Shown: piece after piece, positions 31,101 to 42,717 of the stretch | How positions within the stretch are numbered: the stretch's first letter is position 1 | How the letters are laid out: each line of letters starts with the position of its first letter | Assembly (NCBI GenBank): GCA_021904315.1 | Contig: CM038921.1 | Location: 9,826,146 to 9,890,145, forward strand | Source of the DNA: Sphagnum magellanicum | Taxonomy: Eukaryota > Streptophyta > Sphagnopsida > Sphagnales > Sphagnaceae | DNA length: 64,000 bases | Direction of reading: 5' to 3' | The notes under the pieces: model-generated | Databases searched by the model: none | What the model saw: only the letters and a program-made list of their open reading frames with translations | What the model was told of the DNA's origin: nothing | Position numbers and translations under genes: made by a program

Positions 31101-34100
31101 TCACCATAAACAAGATTACTGAACTTTTAGTGGATTCATTCACTTCACATATTGCTTCTTTCAAGTTGTCTGTCTGGAATTTAACATCTTTAGCACATGA
31201 AAGCCTTCTCATTGCTCTCAAATGTAAGCAGGGCCACAAAAACTATGTACCAAACATGATCAGTGGTGCATCACAGGCTGATGTGGGAGTGCTGGTGAGT
31301 GCCTTTCCAGACCTGGAAACTTTGTAGATTCTGTTGTTCACTTGATACAGAGTGTCAGAGGTGTGAATGCAAGACTGCATGAGATGCTTAGGTATATTGG
31401 AGTTGGCATACATTCCTTCAGGGTCCTGAGTTGGTATTTCTGTCAGGGATATGTTTTTGTATTCTAATATGACACATTTGTCATGAGCAGGTGATTGCAG
31501 CTCGGAGAGGTGAGTTTGAGACTGGTTTTGAGAGAGGAGGCCAAACACGGGAGCATGCACAGCTTGCTAAGACACTTGGTGTCTCCAAGCTGTTGGTGGT
31601 GGTGAACAAGATGGATGATCCCTCTGTTCAGTGGTCAAAAGAGAGGCAAGCAAGCTTTTCTAGTTGCTTCATAATTGAGCTTCTGAAAGGGCAATGATGG
31701 CTGATTGGCCAGTGAATGTGCACTGGCCTTGTTGTGTGTTCTGCTATGGCATCTGAACATAGTAATGTTTGGCAAGGTTTTTGCTCATTTAATTCTTAGC
31801 TTTATGGGCGACAGCACTGACATATGCCTCCTGGTTGGCAGGTTTGATGAGATCGAGAAGAAGATTATTCCCTTTTTGAAGGCATGTGGTTATAATGTTA
31901 AAAAAGGTGTGCTGCTTTGTATGTCCTTTTTGCACTTCTTGTTGTCCCTCTTGTTGATAGAGTATTTATGTCTGCATTCAAAGTCTGGAAGCATTGTGCT
32001 TAAATTGGGTTTTGAACAGCCTTTGGTAGGATCTGTCATGGATTTGTGGCTAATTATTGATCACTACACTTTTGCAGATGTGCAGTTTCTTCCAATATCA
32101 GGTCTTTTCGGGCACAACATGAAGGAGCGCATGCCTGCAACAATGTGTGACTGGTGGGATGGACCATGCCTATTTGAAGCCTTGGATGCTGTGGAGCTTC
32201 CGGAGCGCAGTCCTAATGGGCCTTTCAGGTATCTTTAGTTTGTCTTTTATCATGGATCTCATTTCTTACTCTATAGGATGGATTACCCTCCTGCCATTCT
32301 TCCCACTAGACATGATCGTGTTTTCTCTGTTAATTTTTTTTGTCCTCTTACCAATGTGGCCAATGAGCATTCAGTAAGTGTCGTTTCATGCAGTGTTAGC
32401 TGACCTACTCTTCCATAGAACCTGTTTTCACTGTCCTTGTGCCTCCTGCATGCAGTTATATAATGAATTGTTTTGTGGAACTCCTTAACCACTTTCTGTG
32501 GATGGTGTCAACTACATGATAAACATGTGCCTGCAACATGTTGGCAGGATGCCACTGATTGACAAATATAGAGATATGGGCACTGTTGTGATGGGCAAAA
32601 TTGAGTCAGGCAGTGTGCGAAGAGGAGACACTCTCATGATAATGCCCAACAAGGTATGATTTTGATCTAGTGACATAGTAGTGGTCTGCTTCCCTCTGTC
32701 TCTGATAATGACATTGAATGGTACCAAAGGAGATTTCCTGAGTCACACCACACACCTCTTGGCTGTGCGTTCATCTTTCAAAGATACTCTTTGAGTGGGC
32801 ACAGGTCAATACTGTGTGAACAGTTGTTTAGAGATTCTTAAATGCCATCTGTTCCAAGTTAGGACTTATTTCTGGAGTATCCCTCCCATGATGGTAGAGT
32901 AGAGAGACTGCAATTCAAGATTGTCCACTTTCTGGTTTGTTTTTTTTAAAAATGCAACTTCACCTCTGAGGACCTTGTTTATATATTTCCTTGTCACCGC
33001 TTTTGTGGGAGTCAGGCTACTGTGAAAGTTGTCACTGTGTATAGAGACAATGATGAGGTCAACTATGCAAAGCCTGGTGAAAATCTACGCATTCGATTAT
33101 CTGGGGTTGAGGAAGAGGATATTTCCCCTGGGTTTGTTCTCTCAAGTGTGAGTGAGTACTCAATTTCCCACCTTACCCTGGCAAGTATTCAGTTACATTG
33201 TGAATTTCTCTCTGTAGCATCTTAACTCCCATCTCATTTTGAAGTCTGTGATCTAGTGGCCTGAAAGCACATACCTTTTCATTTGTTCAAATGGTTGATT
33301 ATGCTTTGTGGAGACATGCCTACTGAATGCTGGCTGACATTATGACCTACTCTTCCTATTGCTTCTGGAAATGCAACAGAAACTCAAGATACAGATTTTT
33401 GTTGTAGGTTTTGAGCACATTGTTATATGTGTACATACACCCACTTCCAAGAGCTGATGAAGTCAGTGGGAAGTAATGGCAGCTAGTCCCTTCCATTGAT
33501 GATAAAGGCAATGGTCTGATAGTTTGTGAATGACCTTTGCAAGGTTATGATCGCAGTCATTCTTGTGCTTGTCTTGGATTGGCAGGAACTGACACAGCAT
33601 TTGCTTGATTGAAGTTTTCTTTGAAATCCCTTTGATATTTATGGAGGCATGGTTGGACCATTTGCTGTTTCTGTGCAAAACTTACAGGGAGTCCAATACC
33701 TGCTGTTTTGGAGTTTCATGCACAGCTGCAAATATTGGAGCTGCTTGACCACAAGGTTTGTCACACCCCAATGCAGTCAGGCATCAGGGGGAAATCTTTT
33801 GTTCTATTTGGACTGATCTCTGTATTTAGTTCATTTTCTTTTATGTTTCATGGTTGGACACACTTTGCATGCTATGGGCAGCTAGCTGACAGATCACTTT
33901 CAGTGCATTAGTTGTGACCTGTCCTATTTCCCAGTTCATCAATGGATTTTCTGGATGAAAGGGATCTGTCAGGATTTTGTCATCTTCAAACAGACCTTGT
34001 TGATGATCTTGAAGCTACTGATTTAGAGTTGAAAATGGAGATATATCCCAAATGGATTTTGTCATATTCTTATTTTCTTGGGTGCATCATTGCTACCTTC

Positions 34101-35330
34101 TGAATATTTGCACAAAAATGCATCCTGGCAGGCCATTTTCACAGCTGGGTACAAGGCTGTGCTTCACATTCATGCTGTTGTGGAGGAGTGTGAAATTATG
34201 GGGCTTCTGCATCAAATTGATCCCAAGACTAAGAAGCCTATCAAGAAGAAGGTTTTGTTTGTCAAGAGTGGAGCTGTGGTGGTTGTCCGGATCCAGGTTG
34301 GTGGACGTGATGTTTGATGGAAGTAGTTGGCCAGACCAGTTGGATTTTGAAGGGTGTATGGGTTACCTGTAGCTTCTCATTGACAGAACTTTCATGCAAA
34401 GTCTTCTTAGTCACAAACTGCTGCAAGTTAAGCAATCTGTCAGGCTATGAGCTGTGATGTTTCAAGAACTGTTATACTGTTCTCATTACTGATTTAAGAC
34501 TGGTCTTGTGTAGGTCAATGAGCTGATATGTGTTGAGAAATTTGAAGACTTTCCTCAACTTGGACGCTTTACACTTCGTGATGAGGGTATTTCCTTGCCA
34601 TTTCAGACGTGCTGATCATTGCAAGCCTTCAGTTTGCTTTATGGGTTCCTTCAGCTTCTTGCAAAATGGCTAGTTTCTTGCCTTCTAGCAAGAGGCTTCA
34701 GCATTATGTGACTGATGATTGTAGAAAGAGATTTGATAGCTGTGCACATTGACATTACAGGGAAAACAGTGGCAATTGGTAAGGTTGTGAACTTCCCCAA
34801 AATTGCTGGTACCCAAAACTGACGCCAGCATTCCTGATGTGCTGCACCACCCAGTTGTCAATTCCATTATCTGTGGTACTTCCATTCACAACCCCCCATG
34901 ATGTAAACAGTCATTAAAGCAGCTGTCCTTTGAGATTAGGAATTTGTTTTCTTGAGAGCTTCCTAATGTGAATCTATATGTGTTTAGCAACAAAGGTGAT
35001 TTGTGGTCATGACAAAAAAGTTAGCTTCATTTTCTGTAACTGCAGGAATGGTAGAGGTTCTAGAAGCTGTTGAGGACGTAAACACTGAACAATTCCACCA
35101 TCCGCACATAATCACAAAGGATGAAGTAAGTCCTCTCTGCACCAGCAGATGTCATTTCTCCAGCTCTCCATGACAAAGTGTTCATCACAAGTTTAAAACG
35201 GTGGTGTTACTAAGCTTCAATGTAAGCTGTGGTTCAGGAGACTGAAGATATTGTTGTAGAACCGAGTGCTACTTGCCATCTGTTGTTAGAAGATCCTGCA
35301 GTGGTGTCCAGGGTTGAAGAGCAGTCATGA
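28143..35330 (+). CDS. ERF3: Eukaryotic release factor 3 (eRF3/SUP35), translation termination GTPase
   Basis: GTPase that partners eRF1 at stop codons in the cytosol. Exons: 28143-28653, 28955-29026, 29244-29396, 29637-29748, 29965-30010, 30960-31031, 31232-31294, 31491-31645, 31842-31906, 32078-32228, 32548-32653, 33016-33151, 33688-33755, 34132-34296, 34514-34586, then a choice of ends. Reading straight through 34761-34822 gives 669 residues ending IAGTQN. Splicing at 34779 (exons 34761-34778, 35046-35125, 35238-35330) gives 712 residues ending VEEQS. The N-terminus is low-complexity, with a PAM2-like motif at 39-58 ([12 protein letters not shown]) for poly(A)-binding protein. GTPase motifs: GHVDAGKS (243-250, split by an intron after GHV), DAPGH (320-324), NKMD (382-385). 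[12 protein letters not shown] and the C-terminal domain 3 (FTLRDEGKTVAIG) identify eRF3 rather than EF1A or HBS1. The intron after 31645 has a GC donor. The start is the only Met before the acidic SWEDVEE. Confidence 0.95.
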
Positions 35331-37204
35331 CTTGAATGATGTGGTTGCCTGCAAGTATGTAGGAGCAACACAAGGCTATTGTGGGTCTGATAGGATTTTG
35401 CACTGAAACTAGGTTGACAGAAAGTGGCTAGTGAAATTGAAGAGCAAGTAGTATTGGCACTTTGAGCTTTGTCCATGAGGTAATGGCAGAACTGCCTTCG
35501 AGAAGGTTCCCTTCTGGACTAGATATATAATGGCAAGCTTGCCGTTCATGAATTTTAGGAGAAGGGAGAAACAGGCCATGTCTTGTTTCTGTGAGTAGAC
35601 ATGGCCTCCTGTATCAACAGTTTTATATTTGTACCACTCAATTTTAGATTTTGATTCTGAATTTTTGGTTGTCATTCTTTAGTTTTCTTTAATGTAGTTT
35701 ATCTGCATGACTTAGAGGCAGGGGCACAGGCACATGTCAAAGTGGAACAGACAGCTTTGGACTAACTGTCACACCATTGCACGCAGTTCAGCTTGCATTG
35801 ATCAGTGGTGATGGTACTGCAAAACTTCACTTTCATGTATAAGGCCTTGTAGACTTTGGTGCATTACATTGAAGTAGGTATGTTTTTATGAGAGGGTGGG
35901 CATACAGATTCCAATTGTGTAATGGGTTTTGGGTGACCTATTCAGGCACTTTTTCAGGCTTTTTTCTAGGTGAGACAGGCACCTGACCCATGAAGAATAA
36001 ACTCATCTGCTTGTTTCACTCTTGGTTTGGACATTACGTTTTGTAATGTGAGTTGACAGGGAACACATTTGAGATGTGAATCAATGGTGGGGACAATTAG
36101 GTACACTCTGGACCAGGCCCAGGTGAAATCCATTACCACCTTTCAGTATTGAGGCTTTGCCCTAGTGGGCTGGCTAAGCTCCTAGTTGGAGGATACCCCA
36201 ATGGAAGGCATGACAATACATGATCTTTCTTGTAACAACAATTCTTGGTGGGAATCAAGCACTCTGTTATGAACACAATAAGATATTTCTGTTTTTAAGG
36301 GTTGCTGCATATTGTCAGATGCCATGTATTTTGCCAGTTTAAATCCAGCAAGATTTGAAATTGGTGCAAGGCTCCTTTGCAAAAAGGCTAATATTAACCA
36401 GACAAATGTAAATGTGAATTTCATAAGGGATGAATAAGAAATACAAATAAAAGTGAAGCAAGCATCTATTTAAGGTTCTTTTGTAATGAACTAAGAAAAA
36501 CACTGGCATTCTATCATGGGGTCTGCCTTATGGATGGTCAATGCAAGGACGATAGACTCAGAAGGCAACAGAGGTCTTGACAAACAGGTTGTATTTGAAA
36601 GTGAGGGCAACAAATAGAAAATCAAAGTCTTCAACGAAAAAATAACATAAAAACTAATGGAACAAAAATCATGTTGGGGTTAAATATTTTCAAGAAGGAT
36701 GACCGCAGTGACTTCAATCCCCTCTTCAGAGCAGACTGCATAGATTTACTGTAATCCTGTTACACACCAAACTGCAACAGGAGGGTGCAGCCATAACTGG
36801 TGAGAGAAAATAAGCACAATGCAAGTGACAAGTGCAATAAGGCACCTACAAACAGAGAAGCATGTCTAGGAATTACTGGATACCTTTTGTAAGCTTCTCC
36901 TTGTAATGTGAGGAAGTCTCCCTGACAATTTAAGTGTTAAGGTCACAGAACTGCATTTGTAACTCCAGCAACAGCCAAGAATCCTTTTCTTTGGTTGTCT
37001 TGCCTCCAAATCAAGCACACAAGAAATGGTGATCTTTAGCCAACACTGGAGCCATCCTGCACAGATGCAAGCACACAATAAGTAGGAGAAACCCGAGATG
37101 ACCCACAAACATCATGGGATGGAAAGTCAACTGCAATTTGTTTTGATTTGGAATGTCAACCAAACAGGCAGACTTCATTATACCAGAAGTTAGAGAAGTA
37201 CAAA
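35331..37204. other. Spacer between convergent eRF3 and epsilon-COP genes
   Basis: Contains the eRF3 3' UTR and the region after the epsilon-COP stop. No conserved coding block or repeat end was recognised. Confidence 0.5.
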
Positions 37205-40200
37205 TCAAGCAACAGTCTGCAGTGCTCTTTCAAATGCATCCTCGTCATTGGCAGCACGCTCCAGGAGTACATGGTTGGGTTGCGAGATTTTCAGCTGGCT
37301 GTTACACAAACACAGATTACAGATTAACCTTGAGTTGAGAGCCTTCAACTTTGTACTTAGGATCTTGATAAAAACACATTATGTCAGTACTTGCAACCTC
37401 CTAAATCAGATCATCCTTGTCCTGCAAAAGAAAGTTGAGTCATCTTTGACACTTTGAGCTCTCACAAACAAGCATCTTAGAAGTCCTGATCATGCCTAAT
37501 AAATGCCAGGTTTATACACCTTCCTTGAGTAAACATTTTATGATAATATTAAGTTATGAGTCTTTTGGATTGATGCAATGTCACATACCTCATATGACGT
37601 GCTGTTGGCTTGCCCAGGTGAAGGCTACAGACAATAAGATTAGCTAGTGTGTTGGCATCCTTTGAGTCCTGCAAAGATGTAAATTCTATTATCTGAGACC
37701 TGTACATATATGCTTCCTAATGCTCAGTGTTGTGCTAAATCCTCCAAGCTTGGAGCTGAAACCTTGCTGTCTGAAATCTTCTATGACAAGAAATAGCTGT
37801 AATGACATGTCAGCCTTTAGAGTGGATTCACACTTACAGAGTTGTTGTCATGCATTCACATGCGTTTTCACCAGAAATTTAATACAAGTGTACCGGATTT
37901 TGAGCATACCTTGTTCAATGCCTCAAGAAGACGACCTTCAGCCTCTTCAAAGTGTCCCATGTGCATTTGACAGACTGCACTGCCATTCAAGAGCAAAACT
38001 GTCCATGTGTACTTCTCACCCAATTCCTGAAAGATGTAGTACGCTTCTTGCACCTTGGCACCACCCTGTTCAGAAGGTGCAAGTTACGCATCAAAGGTAT
38101 CTAGCTGATGGCCACTCCAGCTGCATTTTAGTGGCTGCTGAGCAAGTTCCCTGTTACAATTGTATGACATATATGGAATGCAAGAACAGAGAGAAACAGA
38201 TCTCAGAGGGTCAAAACAAGGAGACAACTACCACAGCAAGATTCACCCAAGCATTGGCAAGCTGAGTGAGTGTGTGGTCCTCATCTATCTGTTGCATGAT
38301 TTTCAGTTGCTTCTCTGCATGATCTGTACGATAGATCTTCAAGTAAATCTGCACATTCAGTGCACCTCTGCAACCATCCATGAACAACTCTTTGCAGTTA
38401 AACTGAATAAAAAAGAACCATGGTCACTGATGCAACTGAGCAATGCTAGATTACACCTCCAACACAAGAAAATTTGCCATAAACACTGCCAGAACTCTAA
38501 AAGCATGTCAAGACATTGAAATTGGCATGGATTTCTCTCCACATCCAAGATGTGTACTCACAAGTCAAGAGTGCCCCCCACATGTGTGTGCTTGAGAGCC
38601 TCATTGTAGTTTTGTTCATGTGCATAAATGACTCCAGTTACAAGCAACAGTGTTGGGTTGCTTGCAATAGCTGGGTCTGCTAGCCATTCTGCCAGGTTTG
38701 CCAATGCCTGATCCTGTAAGTGAAACACATGTAAAAATGAGGATCAAACAATGGTTGCACATCTTAACCTTCAGATACCCACTTTGCTTTTCCAGCCTCT
38801 AGCTTTCTAATCAGGTCTTTCCTCATGCAAACTATTATAGCCTGTCTCACCAGGCCCAGGAAATCAATAGGCATGGTGCAAAGGTGCAGAGAGATCATCA
38901 TACCTTCTTCTCACCCCCTGACAGGTATAAAGCAAGGAGCTTCACAGCTTGAACAGCAGTAGGAGCTGAATCATTCACCTCATCTATAACCAGCTGAACC
39001 ACATCAACAGACCAATAATGTATTTAGCATTAAGCAGAGTCTTTGACCCTACAGATTGCAATCAAATCCACCTGTTTTGAAGTCTCGTATTAGCAGAAAA
39101 CAAAGTTAATTGTGACCTAGCAACTCTAATTGAGACATTGGACCAGAGTACAGCCTTCATATACTGCACAACAAGAAGCAGGGTAGAGGATTGTCAACAA
39201 TATCAATGAGACTGTGGAGAAAACCTCAACAAAAACGATTTAAATGAGAACAATTATGTCAGTTCTCGCTAAAAAACATAAAAAGACAATAATGTGTGTA
39301 CACTCAGAAACCATCAAACCAAGAATGGCATTGCCTGACTATCATTACCCCAACTAACTACATCAGCTATCAACAGTTATGTAAAGAAGGACATTATAAT
39401 CTGCTTAAAGCTTAGGGAAATCAGTTATATAAATATCTGCATCCTGCTGAGTTTCCTTCACATGTCTGGAAGCGATGAGATGACTCAGATCTCAACAATG
39501 CACAAGTTTCTAGTGTTAGGATTTGCTTCAGGTCATGCCCGCTGATCCTAATTTTCTCTCCCCACAGGCAAGCATTGGCATGGCTGTTATGTTATTGGTC
39601 TGGTAAAACTTTGGAACTCCTGGAATTTCAACATGCATGCTGATGATGCAATGCTATACCAGATCAGGGCAAACATCACCAAAAGATCATACATCTCTTC
39701 TGTCTTCACAGTTCATCAATTGTAACATCCTGACCTGATGTCACAGCACATCATCCAGTACTGAATCTATGGAATGATGAGTGGAAAGGAAACCAGATCT
39801 GTCTCAAGTTCACATTGATAAACAAAGAATTTTTTTTCCCTTGGTCAATGTGAATGCAGAAGGGAACTCCCCCGTGGAGTCCATTCCTAACAAACCTACT
39901 CAGGGCCGCTTCTTTGCAATCTTCAGAATAAATGATAACACGGGTATCAAAGGAGAGGCTTAAAATTCGCAGTAGCTAATGCCAACGGTCGATAGGATAT
40001 CGGTTAGCAATTCGTAAGCTGCATTGATAGGTCTTTCTGCGCTGCGAGGAAAAAAAGTTGCTAACAATGAACCACCTTTAGTGGTGACATCTACACTGTT
40101 CTCAAGAAGAAACGACAAGGGCAGCGACACCACTATATGCTACAGTAAAAAAACCTACAAGACAGATCGCAAAGGAATAATATGCAGCTAACCTCCCTGA

Positions 40201-40496
40201 TGGCACACACAAACCCGAAAAAAAACGAATCCGTAACCCCCACCAGACCACAAATCAAGACCAAAAAGTACGAGAAAGACATCACAAACAAAGCGAAGAG
40301 CAAAGATGGAAAAAAAAAAAAAAAACTCCTATACCTGACACTGTCCCAGGGCAATATACGACCTGTAGACCAGGCAATCGCGCTCGATCGCCTCCGCTTC
40401 CGACAGGTTCCGCACATTACTCTCATTGATGGCTGCTTGGAAAGCTCCCAAATAGAAGTTGTTCCGCAACGGGAAAAGCACATCAGGCCCGCTCAT
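37205..40496 (-). CDS. COPE: Coatomer subunit epsilon (epsilon-COP)
   Basis: COPI vesicle-coat subunit that stabilises alpha-COP in Golgi-to-ER and intra-Golgi transport. Seven exons on the minus strand: 40496-40335, 38993-38904, 38713-38562, 38367-38232, 38065-37910, 37668-37589, 37298-37205, joining in phase to 289 residues, about the Arabidopsis length. Family blocks: MSGPDVLFPLRNNFYLGAFQ at the start, ERDCLVYRSYIALG, VQAVKLLALYLS, AEWLADP, HAEKQLKIMQQIDEDHTLTQ, QEAYYIFQELGEKY, FEEAEGRLLEALNK and the C-terminal FERALQTVA. The fold is a TPR-like helical array. Intron 1 (about 1.34 kb) is the longest in the gene and holds no recognised element. The gene is divergent from RPS11, with ATGs 571 bp apart. 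Confidence 0.95.
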
Positions 40497-41067
40497 CTTG
40501 ATCAACAAACCTCCCTCTTGTTTTCTTGTGAAACCGAGAGAACAAAGGCCCCGGATCCGCCCGCCTGTTTGCGATTTGTCTGCGCCCGAGTCTCAGCGCG
40601 ACAGAGCTTCGCTGCTCTCTCTCTCTCTCTCGCACTCTCCACCCTCTCCCTTCACACGGGTCTTTGTCCACAATCGAGATGCCAAAATCATAGTTGATGA
40701 CATGGCAGAAATGCATCTCGTTTGGGCCCTCGGTCTAACGGGGGTCCTTTTCCCATACGTAGCCACGTCGACCAAATAATTGACTAGAACCCACACAGGT
40801 GGATTAACGGGATCTCGTTTGGGCCTATTTCTTGACTGTGGGAATGGAGTACTCCGCTGATGATGCAGATTCCACAAGCCAGAAAAGACAGAGAAAAAAA
40901 TTCCGGAACAGAGGATCTCTCGTAGACCGAATAATAACTATTCCGCAGTGGAACCTGTCGTGCCCTAATTTGGGAGGCAACCCTAATAGCCGCAGCGATG
41001 GCTGAACAAAGCTCTTTCGCAGTTGCGGCAACAAGCTCGTCCGCCTCTCGCTCGTGTGTTTGAAGCT
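40497..41067. promoter_or_regulatory. Shared divergent promoter of epsilon-COP and RPS11
   Basis: The 571 bp between the two ATGs must hold both promoters and leaders. Site II-like TGGGCC motifs lie at 40723-40728 (within the palindrome gggccc) and 40820-40825. A telo-box-like aaccctaat lies at 40979-40987, close to the RPS11 start. A CT tract (about 40615-40631) lies on the epsilon-COP side. Site II plus telo-box is the usual pairing in plant ribosomal-protein promoters. No clear TATA box is seen. Confidence 0.6.
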
Positions 41068-42717
41068 ATGGCGGAGCAGGTATGTTCCTCCTGTGTTTGA
41101 TGCATCCAAACGTTGATGCGTTTTCGCCAAGCGAAATTTTTCGATGAAGTTGTGATAGCTTTTGATGGTTTTTCTGGAAGATATCGTAGTTTCTTTGACG
41201 TGTGAGAAGAATATCCTGTGTGTTTGTACACCTTTCCTCTGGATGTCCGGTCTAACAGAGATCTTTAATATTGTTGCGATGTTTTACTCTGTATGCCTGA
41301 CCTCAGATTTTTCCTTAATATATTTGTTGAGTGAGGTCGTGTAACACGGCTCTGGTTCAGATGTGGCGTTCAGTGCAAAACGTTTACTGTTATCTGAGGT
41401 GCACTTTTCTATATTTCTTAACGAGTGTCCGATTCTTTTGCAGACTGAGAGATCGTTCTTGAAGCAATCGAAGGTTTTTCTCAGGTATATTACATTATGA
41501 CCTACAAAAATCTGACTTCCATTATTTGGGCTATGTTTTCTGTTCTTTCGATCTCAAGCCTGACTCCTGTTTTGTGTGTGTGTGTGTTTGCAGCACCAAG
41601 AAATCGTCAAAGGGGAAGGCACCAGGAAAGGCTGGAACCCGCTTTTGGAAGAACGTTGGACTTGGCTTCAAGACCCCTCGGGAAGCCATTGAAGGTGAAT
41701 TTGTGCAACTTTGTTTAAACAGTGGTTTCTAGTGGGTGGGTTGTGTTGGCTTCATAAAGCTGCAAGGGTCTAGTGAGTAATGAGAGATGCCCTCTTGTAT
41801 CATTTCTTTTCTTTCTCTCTCTCTTTTTCCCCCTATGAAAATCGGTTGATTTGATTAAGTGCATTGTTACAAATGCAGATTCTACTCTTCTGTTCCTTTA
41901 GGTTTCAATAATGAAGGCTAGCATGCACAAGAGGTGAAGGATGGTGATTTGTGTCTCTTCTTGTGCATGTGTTGTGGTTCTGAGGGAGGAGTTGAGTAAT
42001 GTTGGTCCCTCATCTCAAATAGAAGTGTCTTTTCCTTTCTGTTTCATACTGAACTTCCCTTCCATTTTTCAATAGTGTCCCAAGTGTGGAGATCGCTGAC
42101 ATCTTGGAAGTGGTATGCAGGCACTTACATTGACAAGAAGTGTCCATTCACAAGCAATGTGTCAATCCGGGGTCGCATTCTGACTGGGACAGTCAATTGC
42201 ACCAAGATGACACGCACTATCACTGTCCGACGGGATTACCTCCACTTTGTCCCGAAGTACCAGCGGTAAGTTGAATCATGTGGATTAGGTTTTTCATTTC
42301 ATGTGGCAATGCATCCCAGAAGGGTTGAGTAGTATCAGAGGAGAGATGTGCAAGATTTCAAGGTGTTGTTGTGCAGTGTGAAATGATTGTATCCACTCAA
42401 TATTTGAGCTCTGTCTTCTGTGCAGGTATGAAAAACGACACTCCAACCTATCAGCACATGTCTCTCCAGCTTTTCGAGTGAAAGAGGGTGACAAGGTTGT
42501 CATTGGCCAATGCAGGTTAGACTCATCTTTAGGTTCCACATGACCTCTAGGTAGAATGAACTGTGATGTACTTTTTTGTCCTGGTTGTAGTAGTGTGTCT
42601 GATCTTCTTGCTGTGTCTCCCAGGCCTTTGTCAAAGACAGTGAGGTTCAATGTGTTGAAAGTCATCCCCAAGGGTGCTTCAGATGGAGGAACCAAGAAGG
42701 TCTTTGCAGCTGTTTGA
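41068..42717 (+). CDS. RPS11: 40S ribosomal protein S11 (uS17)
   Basis: Small-subunit ribosomal protein of the uS17 family, binding 18S rRNA. Six exons: 41068-41079, 41444-41484, 41594-41694, 42121-42265, 42426-42515, 42624-42717, joining in phase to 160 residues, the usual plant length. The first exon encodes only MAEQ, as in other plants. Conserved blocks are [77 protein letters not shown] and [17 protein letters not shown]. All splice sites are GT-AG and the gene looks intact. Confidence 0.97.

Noticed and set aside
37720..38265. 181-codon plus-strand open frame
   Set aside because: Antisense of epsilon-COP exons 4 and 5.
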